Shown: positions 38,541 to 48,978 of the stretch, one piece after another
Numbering within the stretch: position 1 is the first letter of the stretch
Layout of the letters: the number at the start of each line of letters is the position of its first letter
NCBI GenBank assembly: GCA_002205965.3
Contig: NADL03000699.1
Location: 1,550,001 to 1,614,000, forward strand
Length of the DNA stretch: 64,000 bases
Direction of reading: 5' to 3'
Source: Kappaphycus alvarezii
Lineage: Eukaryota > Rhodophyta > Florideophyceae > Gigartinales > Solieriaceae
The notes under the pieces: generated by a model
Database searches by the model: none
The model's input: the letters and a program-made list of their open reading frames with translations, nothing else
Told to the model about the DNA's origin: nothing
Translations under genes and position numbers: made by a program

Positions 38541-39997
38541 CTAATTAACAGCTACTGTGTTTTGAGGACCCCCTGTAGATCCATAACCAGCTGTTTGCGT
38601 CACGGGAGAATTGCCAGGCGCCGCGGAGAATCTTGACTTTCTGCGAGGCTTCGCACTGTCATAACGAAATCGATCGAGGCACGCTAGTGAGCATATGGAT
38701 GCATCTAAATGCACTTGAAAAGCACTCAAGCTTCCGAACATCAAATTTGGTATCCTGGGAGATTCGGATGTATACTGATACACGTCGATACACACGTATA
38801 ATAGTGAAGTGCGCATTTCTTTCCAATATACAGTTGCATACTAGCGATCCTTCCATGATTGAACCTTTTCAATTAATTATGTATTTTTTTGCATTTCAAT
38901 TTCTTGTTATCAAGCTGAGATCAGCAATTTGTAGATTGGGCCAATAAAAAGTTCTAGACTACTAAGAGGAAGTAGATTAGTTGCGGAAACTGAAAAATTG
39001 AAATGTGTAGATTATTTGCGGAGACTGAAAAATTGAAATGACGCATTTGACTAAAGTCCATGAAAAGTGTTCTCTGGGAGCCCATGCTTCTATTCGAGAA
39101 CTACTAACTCTTATAGAGAAATATTTACACATATGATTTTACATAAAACCTTCTGAAGCAAACAATAGACGACCATGGAATACTCGAACCTGTTCTGCAA
39201 AGCTTTTCAAAATATTCGGCCATTTATTATCAGTTCCAACTTAAAAATACATGTATGATAAAACCAAAAAATAACGCTTTCGTTTGGAACCACAGAAAAG
39301 GAACATAACTGGGACTGTCATACATCTGAAAAACTCTCATAGATCAATAGGTCGTATGTAAAATATAAAAGAAGAGACCATTTTCCTAAGAGAAAGGAGG
39401 GCAGCAGTGGAATTGACCAAATAATCGCTGCAGTGGTGCATTGGGCTCTATAAAGTCAAGGAAGATCTGTTTTTGAAGATATAGCTATATTCCATATCAG
39501 TATCCATTGCATCAACTTCTACAATTAGCAGATATGTAGATCTGGAAGAATACCTGTTGATTATTATCATTTTATTGAAAACGTAATTGGGAGGTTCACA
39601 ACAGGAACATATTGAGATCGATAGAAACGTTAATTTTGAATAAAAATTTTAATCTTTTCCTATATTGAGATAATAACTCCAACATTTATCAGGAAAAAAC
39701 CCAAAAGTTCAATATTATACGGAAAAGGAGTCTTCAAAGAAAAGAGAATCGTATGCCTTACAATTTTGGCAAAAAACTGGTCGAAAAAAATTTCAGAAAT
39801 TCAAAAGAGCAGCTGTTTACTGCTACTTTTTACATTTTTACCTCCTCCAAAATACTCTACATTATTTATTTTAAAGTATCGATAAGGAAGGTTCGGATAA
39901 TAGATAGACCAATCGGTTAAAGTATTTTGGATTCATCTGTTATTTATTTTTTATTGTTAAGTTGCATTGTCATCCGAATTAGTTTTAGAGCCTACCG
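38541..39997. other. AT-rich stretch with a short tandem repeat
   Basis: No recognised gene. Minus-strand text next to the 37584-38519 gene (SAAPGNSPVTQTAGYGSTGG, ending 38541) may be an upstream exon or leader of that gene. A 35 bp tandem pair lies at 38974-39042 (agattagttgcggaaactga...). The rest is AT-rich. Confidence 0.45.
38974..39042 (+). repeat. 35 bp tandem duplication
   Basis: Two adjacent units start at 38974 and 39009 and share gcggaaactgaaaaattgaa with three or four differences. Confidence 0.8.
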
Positions 39998-40633
39998 TCA
40001 GGAATCTCTTCTCTTGAAGCCAAAAAGAACCCTAAATGAATTTACTTCGCCGAGATCTAAATATTTTGTGTTCTTGACGACAAATAAAATTTGCTGCGCT
40101 CCAATGGAATAAATGTAAATTAAATGGATTTTTAAGCTTAGATATAAGACTAGCTGGTAAAAGGGACAAAAAATTAATTTATACCCCTCATAGTGATTAA
40201 TTTTCGAAATAAACAGCCTGAGGGGCTGGTGAGTTGTTTCGAAAACCAGCTCCATAAATTCTATGCGATGCACAAATATAACAGTAATGAAGCAGTATAA
40301 CTCAGTAATAAGATGCAGATTAGGCTTAACCAATAATGTCCTTGCGTAATCAGAATATCTACACAGAGTGTGGACTGCTTGAATGTATATCTTTGATTCT
40401 CGGTTAAATTCGGAAAGGTATTGGGAACGAAGATTTACAGTTACAAGAGAAGTACAATACACACCATCAATATACAAATCCGACACCCAATATTTGTACC
40501 TGATCAGGGACTGCACCTTTTGAAACACAGATAAACATCTCTTGCTAGAAATAATGTCATCTAAGTGCATGGGTATTATTGTAAACACATGGATTGCGAC
40601 TGCAGTGATCGAGAATACACCGAAGAAGATCAT
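39998..40633 (-). CDS. Hypothetical 211-residue protein with hydrophobic N-terminus
   Basis: The frame begins MIFFGVFSITAVAIHVFTII, which would act as a signal peptide or membrane anchor. Further hydrophobic stretches lie at about residues 110-125 and 160-175. The composition is rich in I, L, Y and F, as expected from AT-rich DNA, so a chance frame is possible. No family is recognised. It ends about 40 bases from the LTR at 40674. Confidence 0.25.
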   Translation of the reverse strand: MIFFGVFSITAVAIHVFTIIPMHLDDIISSKRCLSVFQKVQSLIRYKYWVSDLYIDGVYCTSLVTVNLRSQYLSEFNRESKIYIQAVHTLCRYSDYARTLLVKPNLHLITELYCFITVIFVHRIEFMELVFETTHQPLRLFISKINHYEGYKLIFCPFYQLVLYLSLKIHLIYIYSIGAQQILFVVKNTKYLDLGEVNSFRVLFGFKRRDS

Positions 40634-40673
40634 GCTATATAAACATGTCTTTTTTCATTGAAGACATACTTTC

Positions 40674-41190
40674 TGTTGGGTGCTAAGCGCACACGAGCAG
40701 ATCAAGGTAGAACTGTGGTTTAACTTTGGTTGAGGCTGGCTGGGTTAAAGCGGCTGCTCCAAACCAGGGGTTATATAGACCTGAAAATAGCTACAAATTA
40801 AAAGAAAAATGCAGTCTAACAGTAGCCAATTCAAAGATTTTTCCCCAAAACAGCCCTTACGGTATCGTAAGTAGCGCTTTCAGAATTGTAGTCGGCACGA
40901 GTGACATATTCTTACAAGATGTAAGAAGTACATTGGTCCAGGTGGTATGTGATAGCAAGGAAAATTTTGATTGGTAAAGCGATGATATAATATCCCAGTG
41001 TATATTTCGCCTATAACTATTCCAAGTGTACCAATGTGGTCAAACGCTGTGTTCAGAACTGTAAGGAAGTGTAATGACATCAAAGTGCCTAGTAGCCCTG
41101 GATGTAAGTTTACCAGTGGTTTGAATCTACAGTACAGTAGATGCAGTGGATTCGTGTAAAGCTGTAAGATCTGTGAAGTGAAATACAACA
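40674..41190 (-). repeat. 3' LTR of the chromovirus
   Basis: The 517 bp LTR reads, on the minus strand, TGTTGTATTTCACTTC to ACCCAACA, with TG...CA ends. It contains the core promoter CAGGTCTATATAA (minus strand, 40771-40783). It is homologous over its length to 59263-59780. Confidence 0.85.
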
Positions 41191-41205
41191 TCACCCCCCC
41201 CATAG
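41191..41205 (-). promoter_or_regulatory. Polypurine tract of the chromovirus
   Basis: On the minus strand, the bases before the 3' LTR read atggggggggtga, a strong purine run immediately at the LTR boundary. Confidence 0.75.
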
Positions 41206-41239
41206 AGAAGAATCACCCCGATTCTTGAGGTTCTGCTTG

Positions 41240-42870
41240 TACTTATTCAAAAGGTCTTGTGAATTCTTGAGGTATGATTCGGAAAGCCACGAGTTCTCAT
41301 AATCTCCATACCCTTTCCATTTGACAAGGAATTTATTTTTTCCACCTTCTTTCTTATGAGCGAGTATAGATTCAACTTTTTACTCTTCATGTCCATCTTG
41401 AAATCCGAGAGGTGGCAGAGGTGGAATTTGTCGGTTGAATTTATCTTCAAAGAACGGTTTCGAGAGGCTAACGTGGAACGCATTATGTATTACTCTGTCA
41501 ACAATCGGTTGAGATAACTGCAGACGGTACGTCACACTGTTAATACCCTCAGGGATTTCAAAGAGACCACAATGCTTTTGGTTCGGTTTGTGTGATCCAG
41601 CCGCCCCTTCAAGTGATAAGTTCTTTGTGGGTAGCCAAACCTTATCACCAATCTTGAACGAAGACGACCTTCTTTTCTTTGTTTACATATTTTGCAGTGG
41701 AAGCATTGGGTTTTCGGATCTGATGGTGGGCTTTCCTTAATGCTTCCTGCATATCTTTTTGGAAACATGCTGCAGTTGGATTGTCTGACGCTAAAACATC
41801 CAAGGGAACTGTTCGTGGTTGAATTCCATAATTGAGGAAAAATCGTAAGAAAGTTGTGGTTAAATTCACGGAGGAGTTGTAAGCAACTCTAAAGTATACC
41901 AGGTAAATATCCCAATCTAATTTGTCGAAGCTAATGAACGCACGGATCATTTCCTCTATCTTCCGGTTCATTATCTCCGATTGTCCATCATTTTGTAGGT
42001 GGTATGCAGAGGAGGGAGATATCTTTGTCCTACTAAAGCAAAAGGTTTTGTCCCAAACTTGCTCATGAAGATGGGATCTCGGTCACATATGATATTCTCT
42101 GGTAATCCATGATTCGGGTATACGTAGTTCTTGAACAGCAGAGCTGTTTCAGGAGCTTCTGTGTTTGGTTTCGATGGTATTATTCTGATCATCTTAGAAA
42201 GTCTGTCAACGACTGTTATCACGCCGTTGTTTCCACTCCTCGACTTTGGGAGAGGTGTGATGAAATCCATGGTTATGTGGGTCCATTTCGCTTTCGAAGC
42301 TTCTAGTGGTTGTGAAAGACCTGCAGGATTCTGATTGGTTGCTTCGGTTCTCTGGCATTTGTAGGAACGTACGTATCGGATTACATCTGATCTTCGATTT
42401 TTCCAATAAAACTTTGGTGATATCCTGTTGATAGTTTTGCATATTCCTAGGTGTCCCGTGTTAGGCGTGCAATGAAAGTCATACAGGAGCTTGACTCTAA
42501 AATTTCTTTCTGGTACACAGATATTCTTGTTTCTAAATAGAAGCATCACTTGACGCTCAAAAGGAGCTTTAGGATCATGGTAATGGGTTCTGAGGTTCTC
42601 ATCCTTATCATAATCTTCTGCCAACCCCACTAACTCAGTGTTCGTGAATGATATGGTCGAAATGATATTGGATTCTGAGGATGTCTTGGTAATAAATTCT
42701 TGGAGTAATGAATTTTTTCGGTGAGCAGGTGACGGCACATCTTGTGGTTGCCTCGATAGTGCGTCCACCACTACATTTGATTTTCCTGAGATGGGTATTA
42801 TCTTGAAGTCGAAATTAACTAATCTTTCCAGCCATCTCACTTGTCTTGGAGACAAGTTTTCTTGGGTTTC
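41240..42870 (-). pseudogene. Chromovirus RNase H end, integrase and chromodomain (fossil)
   Basis: From right to left: RQVRWLERLVNFDFKI and SGKSNVVVDALSRQPQD (RNase H end with the conserved DALSR), integrase zinc site HCTPNTGHLGICKT and YKCQRTEA, catalytic-region text WTHITMDFITPLP and ICDRDPIFMSKF, and NRKIEEMIRAFI. The far end reads NKFLVKWKGYGDYENSWL and SESYLKNSQDLLNKY, a chromodomain with the aromatic KWKGY signature. Chromodomains direct integration to methylated histone H3 chromatin in chromoviruses. The region is broken. Confidence 0.85.
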
Positions 42871-43246
42871 TAGGTATCTTCGAGGATAGTGGTCCGAGTG
42901 AATAGTGAATGAGTTACAGTAAATGTAGTATCTCCACCACTTTAGGGAATCTGCAATGGCCGAAATTCCCCTTTCATGGGCCGCATAGCTTTGGTCCGCA
43001 TCATGAAGAGTACTCTATGCAAAAGCGACAGGTATTTTAGAACCTAATTCATCCTGTTCCAACATTGCGCCAATTGCATACTGTGATGCATCTGCGGCTT
43101 ACGTAGATAAGCAGTGTGGCGTCGAAATTTCTGAGAACCGGTGCGCTACAAAGTGTTTGCTTGAGTACTTTGAAGGCATCATCTTGAGTGCGGCACCATT
43201 GGAAATTCACGTTTTCTGTCAATTTTTTCAGAGGTTTTGCAATAAT

Positions 43247-44307
43247 TTAACACCCTTTTATGAATCCCCGGTAATAATTGACAAAACAAAGAAAAGACTG
43301 TGCTTGTTGCTTACTCTTTGGTATCGGCCATTCCATGACTGCACTTATCTTATTTGGATTAACAGACATACCACTTTGAGAGATGATGTGTCCTAGGTAC
43401 TCCACTTCTGTAACTCCGAAAACACATTTAGATAATTTACCAAACAACTTTTCTTTTCTGAGGATTTCGAGTACAGTTCGAATATGATTCAGGTGATCCT
43501 TCCATTTCTTACTGTAGATGCGAATATCATCCAGATAGACGATCACAAATAAGTCGAGCTGATCCTTTAAAATATCATTCATTAGGTTCATGAAAGTTGC
43601 TGGGGAAATAGTGAGTCCAAACGGCAGAACAAGAAATTCAAAGTGCCCGTATCGTGTTCTGCAGGCGGCAAATTGAATTGAATCTTCGTGTAGTCTAATC
43701 TGGTGATAACGAGATCAATTATCAATTTTGCTGAAGAACTTTGCTCCTTAAAGCTGAGCGAAAATGTCGTCAATTCGGGATAGCAGTTTTTTACAGTAAG
43801 CCGGTTTAAGGCTCTGTAATCCACAAACATCCGTAGACCATCATCCTTCTTGCTCATGAATAGAATAGAAGCTCCCCAGGGGCTCTTACTAGGTCTTATA
43901 AACTCAGCCTCCAATAGCTCGTCCAACTGTTTTCGGAGTTCTGACATATTTTTGTCAGAAAGTCTATAAAGATCTTTCTTCTGTGGTTCTGCTCCTTCCT
44001 TTAATTCTATTTCAAAGTTCTGTTTCCTTCTCGATGGCAAACCTATTGGGAGCTTTTCTGAAAACATATCAGCAAATATTTCCAAAACCTTCTGTACGTC
44101 TCGAGGGTATACTGATGCTCTTGCCTCACTAGAATGTAAAGTTCTAAGTAAAACTGCAAATAAATTTTTTTCATCGAAATCACTAACTATGGTACCGAAA
44201 GATACAAAAAGACTTACTACGGTATCATCAGCAGTAAATACGAATGGATTTCCCTTATGTTCGAATTTCACCTCATTAATAAGGCAATTGATTTTTGCCC
44301 TATGCAA
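43247..44307 (-). pseudogene. Chromovirus reverse transcriptase (fossil)
   Basis: Text includes YRLSDKNMSELRKQLDELLE, IRPSKSPWGASILFMSKKDD, GLRMFVDYRALNRLTVKN, then LFVIVYLDDIRIYSKKW with the catalytic YLDD, and LFGKLSKCVFGVTEVEYLGH. This is typical Ty3/chromovirus RT. The region is broken. Confidence 0.88.
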
Positions 44308-44477
44308 ATCTCACCATTTTTTTCAAAGAATTGCATCATAACGCTTCAATGGGCTGACCGCAAAGTACAGAGGCTCATTATAGGCGGTAATATATACATT
44401 GACAGCATTTAACAATTCTTGAAGTATCTTGTCCGCTCAGTTCGCCATTTCAGCAAGCTCTCTGGAATCTCGGGCCT

Positions 44478-45815
44478 TTATTTGATGTTTCTTGCAAAAA
44501 ATGATTCACTCAAAAATTTGATCTCACCACCAGGGTCTATAAGTGTTTTTGCTGGCCCACCGGCAGCTGTACCCTCGACAATGAGAAGGCGCTTGTGATT
44601 TCTCTCGAATTCAGGGGAGAATGTCTCAATGAACGTTGCATTCCATCTGATAGTGGACAAGATGGACCTTTTGGTTTGCTTCAATGATAAATATCGAGTT
44701 TCTTTGTCTAAAAAAAGGGCTTCTAATAGGTTTTCAATGATTGTAACTGAATAAAGACCTTCAATCAGTTCCTTCGGGCTTTTGGGCAGTTCTTGGCCAT
44801 CTAGCCTTTCTGTCTGCACCTGAGACAGAGACCCTCTCGAATATACCTTTCACGTTCTTTTTCGTCAAGCTTCTGTAAATTGGGAGTGTTTCTTTTCAGA
44901 CCCGGTATCACTTCCATGTTCCGAATTTTCATCGGTACTGGACTGCTGTTTCCAGCAAAAGAGCTCCCAGTTCCATTCTTTCCTCCAGAATACTTTGGTA
45001 GGTTACCGGGTCCAGAACGCCGATAGGCCGACTCTACTCGCTCAAAATCCCTCATTAGGTCGAATATGTTGACGTATTCTTCGGTGCACAACGCCTTCCA
45101 GATATGGGGCTTTAAATTGCGAGAGTAGCGATCTACCTGGTCTTTAACTCCAATACCGGGGATGTCGAGTATAATTTTGTTCAAGTCTTCGTTGAAGGTA
45201 GGAACATATTTGATTTGTTTCCAGCAGGCGAGTTTGTCTCGAGCGATCTCCTCTTTGTTCAGTGTCTCAAAACGCTGGATCAAAGAACCCTCAGGGTCTG
45301 CCAGGAATTTATTCTTTTCCTTTCTTTTTTCTTGGACTGGACCATCCACCATTCATGGGAATTGCCAGCCAAGTAGCTGAGAGATATGTGTAGAGGTCCA
45401 TTGCCATCAGTTGCTCCGAGGTAGTTGTCCATTTGAACACACCAGCTGCCAATTAATCCTTTCCCGGTGAATGTAGTTGGCTTTTTTCTCTATGGGCCAG
45501 CCTGACTATCCACTGGTGCATTACTTGACGAATTAGCCTGGTTTCGGGCGTTTACGAGTTCAGATTCTAAGAAGGATACCTTTTGCGCTGCAATAGATAG
45601 CTCTGATCTGCGTGCCGCAATCTGGTTATTGGCATGCTCTAGATTCTGCTGCAACTGAAGCACCATTTGCGTAAGGGACTCTAGTGTGACTTGCGACTGA
45701 TCCATAGCGATTTGGTTCACAAATGCGGTAACAGTGTTTGGACTGGTCTCTGAGAAAAGTTCCCGACTTTACACGTGTACACGTTGTGATGCGTGTACAC
45801 GTTTTCTGTAACACC
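44478..45815 (-). pseudogene. Chromovirus gag and protease region (fossil)
   Basis: The right part has a coiled-coil-like N-terminus (TLESLTQMVLQLQQNLEHAN), then Gag text WKQIKYVPTFNEDLNKIILD and LPKYSGGKNGTGSS, with GLCLRCRQKG beginning a zinc knuckle. The protease part reads GGPAKTLIDPGGEIKFLSES, with a D-P-G where D-S/T-G is usual. Assignment follows order and composition. The region is broken. Confidence 0.65.
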
Positions 45816-45940
45816 TGGAGTAACAGAGAGTCTCCTAGATGGTTTCTAGGCTAACTACCCACGATGCGAAGCCTCCAGCTAACTGATTTCTTAAAATGCC
45901 AAGATGAAGAAAGAAGAAAGAAGTTTAATGCATTCAGTAT

Positions 45941-46222
45941 CTACTGGGGACTGCGCACTTCCGAAATATACGGCTGAGATCTAACCGGATGTACCTTGTC
46001 GTCCATGCGAATCGGGGCTCCGGACAGGATAGCTTGAGCAATAGATGACCAGAGGGTGCAACTCAGTCGCTGGTAGATACGGCGGCGGATAACACCAGAT
46101 GTCGATCGACACTTGGACGCGATCCGCGGAACTAACTCCTCGATAAACGCAATTTTACCAGGGGAAAGGGCACCTAGGGAATCAAACGCCACAGGTCGAA
46201 ACGTGAAGTTCGGCGTGTAAGG
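45941..46222 (-). pseudogene. LINE family 1, extreme C-terminus
   Basis: The text NFTFRPVAFDSLGALSPGKI and IRRRIYQRLSCTLWSSIAQ is the block that ends proteins of this RLE LINE family (AFD-x-FG-x-L..., then QRLSVALQ-like). The stop is at 45941-45943. It is separated from the endonuclease by copy C, inserted with a 4/5-matching duplication taagg/taggg. Confidence 0.7.
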
Positions 46223-47596
46223 TGACAGGGGTAAATCGTCGGAGAAGAGATACTCAGAACCAATTACCCCAAGAAGGAGGTGTCGGGAGCGACAAAATTG
46301 TTACCGTGGTATAGTTGAACGAGCAAAAAGGAGTGGGTAAGGAAGAAAGTTGAGAGGGTCTACCACTGATGTTCTGCAACCAGCGTAGGGAAATTGTTTC
46401 TTGGGTCTGAAGTTGACTCTAAACTTCCTACTACTCGGGACTTTACTTGAAGTCGTCTGTCAACTCGCTTGACCTCTCCATGAGGAAGCAGTTTACTCTG
46501 CTTATATAGACTTTTGGCCATCACTAAAGTCCAAACAAAACTATAGAAGATACCAGGAAATTCATAAAAACACTTTGTGTGGATGATATATTCTAAACAA
46601 AAGATACTTAAGAAACCAACAATCGATATGGTCCTCTTATTTTTCATTCTCTACATCAGATCCAAACAACTCCTCCAAAATATCCATGCTGCCCAAACAG
46701 TCCCCACAAATATCTGCGAACGGCTCATAGCTCTCTATTTCCTCCGGGGAGATATTTAAAATACTAAAGATATCCCCATCTGGTTCCAGCGTCGGCGCCA
46801 CTCGTTCCATACTTTCCAGTCCCGGCCCCACCATTCCAACACTTCCTATGCCTCCCTTTCCCTTATCCTCCTCGTCCTCGTCCTCATCCTCCCCATCATA
46901 CCCCTCATCCTCCTCCTCGTCCTCTTCCTCATCGTTAACCTTGTAGACCAATTTCGGGGCTGCCCACTTCTCGAAGGTCTCTCCAGCTCCCTCCTCGATT
47001 TCCAACTCCTGTCCCTCAGGTACCTCCTCCGCCTCCTCCTCGACGAACAAGCGACGCACGAATTCGATCACCTTTTTTGTTTCTCGGCGTAGGTATTCAT
47101 CACGGTCAGTAGGTCCGAAAGGGAGTAGGGGAATGGAGATTAGGAGGCGGGTGTGGCGATTTTTGGTGATAGAGGCGGAGGGGCGAAGGTTGTTCATTTT
47201 GGTTGTAAATGGAGTGGGGCGGTTGTGGATGGAGGATGGAAGGTGTGAGGGGTAGGGTAGTGTGTGAGGGGGAGGGTAGTGTGTGTATGAGTTGGTGGAT
47301 CTCAAAAAAGTTGGGAAAAATGGGTTTAAGTACAACTTAGAGGCGGACTGGATTCGGTACTAAAAAGTTAAAATCGAAATTGCGGTAGGGCATTTGCGTG
47401 AAATTTCTACATAAGGAGTGAATATGATAAAGATGGTAGATAAAAAACACGTAAAATGCTGATTTGGAGAAGAGGATACAGTATTAAAATATCTAGGGAG
47501 GATGGTAGACAAATTTGGAAAGGAGGGTAAGCGGAGTCAGGGGCGGTATCTTTGTAAGTTTCTGGTCCCATCTGTAGGACCATTTCCTGTGTTACA
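46223..47596 (-). mobile_element. Gene-bearing LTR-like repeat, copy C (looks whole)
   Basis: At 1374 bp with TG...CA ends (minus: TGTAACACAGG to CCCCTGTCA), it is flanked by taagg (46218-46222) and taggg (47597-47601). It carries one intact gene (46637-47197). Its 3' ~380 bp is homologous to the Ty3 LTR at 3011-3430, with core promoter AAAAGTCTATATAAG (minus, 46501-46515). It has no RT, primer site or polypurine tract. It lies inside the LINE, in the same orientation as the LINE, and is an inverted copy of D. Confidence 0.85.
46637..47197 (-). CDS. Acidic protein of LTR-like repeat, copy C (intact)
   Basis: This 186-residue protein is taken from the ATG at 47197, because copies B and D start at the same point (MNNLRP / MTILRP). 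N-terminus: MNNLRPSASITKNRHTRLL, basic. Next comes a helical segment RDEYLRRETKKVIEFVRRLF, then Glu-rich, then KWAAPKLVYKV, then Asp/Glu-rich low complexity. C-terminus: ERVAPTLEPDGDIFSILNIS and FADICGDCLGSMDILEELFG. The two cysteines of ICGDCLG are kept in copies B, C and D and changed to ICRDCVS in E. The acidic middle plus a short hydrophobic C-terminal helix is reminiscent of transcription activators, but the function is unknown. It is the only copy without a visible break. Confidence 0.75.
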   Translation of the reverse strand: MNNLRPSASITKNRHTRLLISIPLLPFGPTDRDEYLRRETKKVIEFVRRLFVEEEAEEVPEGQELEIEEGAGETFEKWAAPKLVYKVNDEEEDEEEDEGYDGEDEDEDEEDKGKGGIGSVGMVGPGLESMERVAPTLEPDGDIFSILNISPEEIESYEPFADICGDCLGSMDILEELFGSDVENEK

Positions 47597-48978
47597 TAGG
47601 GCGCAGAAGATGGGCCAGTTGAGGGAGTGGGGAGGCATCGGTTGAGGTTGCGTTCCAGAGTTGTAACTCTTTCGCGGACCGCCAGTTCAGCAGCGCCACC
47701 AGCAACCTGGGTCGCCTTGGTGCGAACTGCGGCCTTGAACGGTGAGACGACAGCGATGTCACACGAAATGGGGCGCAACGTTGTGCCTTCCGGGGTTGTG
47801 GGGGTTTGTACCAGGATATCGGCGGGCCGAAGCTCAGTACCCGGGACGAGGAGCGGAACCTCGTGCCGAGTATCCAGACCCGTGGCGCCGGTAACGTGTG
47901 TCATAAACTTATAACAGAGCGAGTTATGGCTGTGACGATGGCCGAAACCAGGGCAGCAGAGGTCGGCTGCGTGAACCTCGAGGGTGGCCAAGGGGTGGTA
48001 ACAGTGGTTGCAGTTGAGGGGCATGGAGTCATCACACACTGGCAGTCCGAGGTGACGGCGGAGCATGGTATGCCAGTTTGTGGTGTGCACCTTCGTAGCT
48101 GCCGTGGGTGAGCGAAGAGAAACGCCGCAGCGGGGCTGCGGCGGAACGCTAAGCCCCGGATGCGATGTCGAATGTCGGCGTCGCTATGGGCGGTCGGGTT
48201 TGGGGCATTCGTCCAGGAGCCTTCGTGCCAATGTACCCTTGCTCGCGCTTCTTGCTGCACCCGTTTGAGAAGGGTTAGAGTCCTGGTGGGTGAAGCAGCT
48301 ATAGTTGGAGGGTCTAGAATCGGGAGGTCGACTATCCCGGGGATGGACAGGGCGAAGCAGCGGCGAGAAGGCCCAGCCTGTCGGAGGAGGAAGGATTGAT
48401 CGCCGCGGAAGCGGCCAGAAGCTGTGCACAAGCACGCGGCGTGGCGTTTGCAGAATTCCGCTGCCGTGCGGGCGCAGTATCAATGATGCTGGCAGCGGCA
48501 GCGTCGTGGAGGCACAAGGCGATTATTTCGAAGCCCTGACCTCCGAGGTGCATGGGGAGGCAGACTTGGTCCCAGGCGCGGTCCGTGAGTGCGATGCCGT
48601 GTAACTTTTCATAAAATGACCGTTGAAGGTCATCAAATTTTTCTGCGCAGACTCAGCTAAGCGCGGATCTGAGAGCTTGAATGCATGCGATAGAAGGCAT
48701 GCATAGGCACAGATCCGGTGCATGTGGAACTGGACGCGGGTGTCGTGGACCAGCAGGAGGCGGTCCAGAGTGCGGCAGCACTGGGCGGTCTTGGACCGGA
48801 GAAAACTCTCCGTGAACGTTCTGTTGCCAATGGGGGCCCCGAGAAGCGGACAGCCGTCCCGCGAGCATTCTGTGAGAGGGAATTCCGCTAAGAGGGCTGC
48901 TCGATCCGGAGGCATGACGTGAGGCCAATATATCCGTGTCTTACGTGAGTTGACATGGAAGCAAACCGTGGGGCCATC
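47597..48978 (-). pseudogene. LINE family 1, connection, zinc knuckle and restriction-like endonuclease
   Basis: From right to left: GCPLLGAPIGNRTFTESFLR and LLVHDTRVQFHMHRICAY (the thumb/connection block of this RT family), then HLGLPVCDDSMPLNCNHCYH with a Cys/His knuckle continuing through EVHAADLC. The nuclease follows: HRHSHNSLCYKFM (R-H-N motif), a conserved Glu in RHEVPLL, RPADILVQ (PD motif) and RPISCDIAVVSPF (last Asp). This fold nicks the target site to prime reverse transcription. Several frame changes are present, so the copy is inactive. Confidence 0.75.

Larger units (their letters stand above)
40674..45860 (-). mobile_element. Ty3-type chromovirus (broken, 5' end not found)
   Basis: On the minus strand: gag about 44.8-45.72 kb, protease about 44.48-44.82 kb, RT about 43.25-44.3 kb, RNase H and integrase about 41.65-43.1 kb, chromodomain about 41.25-41.42 kb, polypurine tract and 3' LTR at 40674-41190. 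No LTR is found at the right end, where a LINE 3' end begins. The same LTR family occurs at 59263-59780 in the same orientation with an adjacent primer site, so the two could be the ends of one element split by later insertions, though flanking target duplications do not match. It is broken, with roughly six to eight breaks. The two LTRs look about 88-90% alike, which indicates an old element. Confidence 0.85.

Noticed and set aside
31850-38600. LTR pair of the copia element
   Set aside because: I compared the stretches before 32598 and after 37536 by eye and found no direct repeat, so no ends are claimed.
39998-40633. Similarity between the hypothetical proteins at 39998-40633 and 60256-60792, which both flank the same LTR family
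   Set aside because: No colinear blocks of similarity could be found. Both are rich in I, L, Y and F simply because the DNA is AT-rich.
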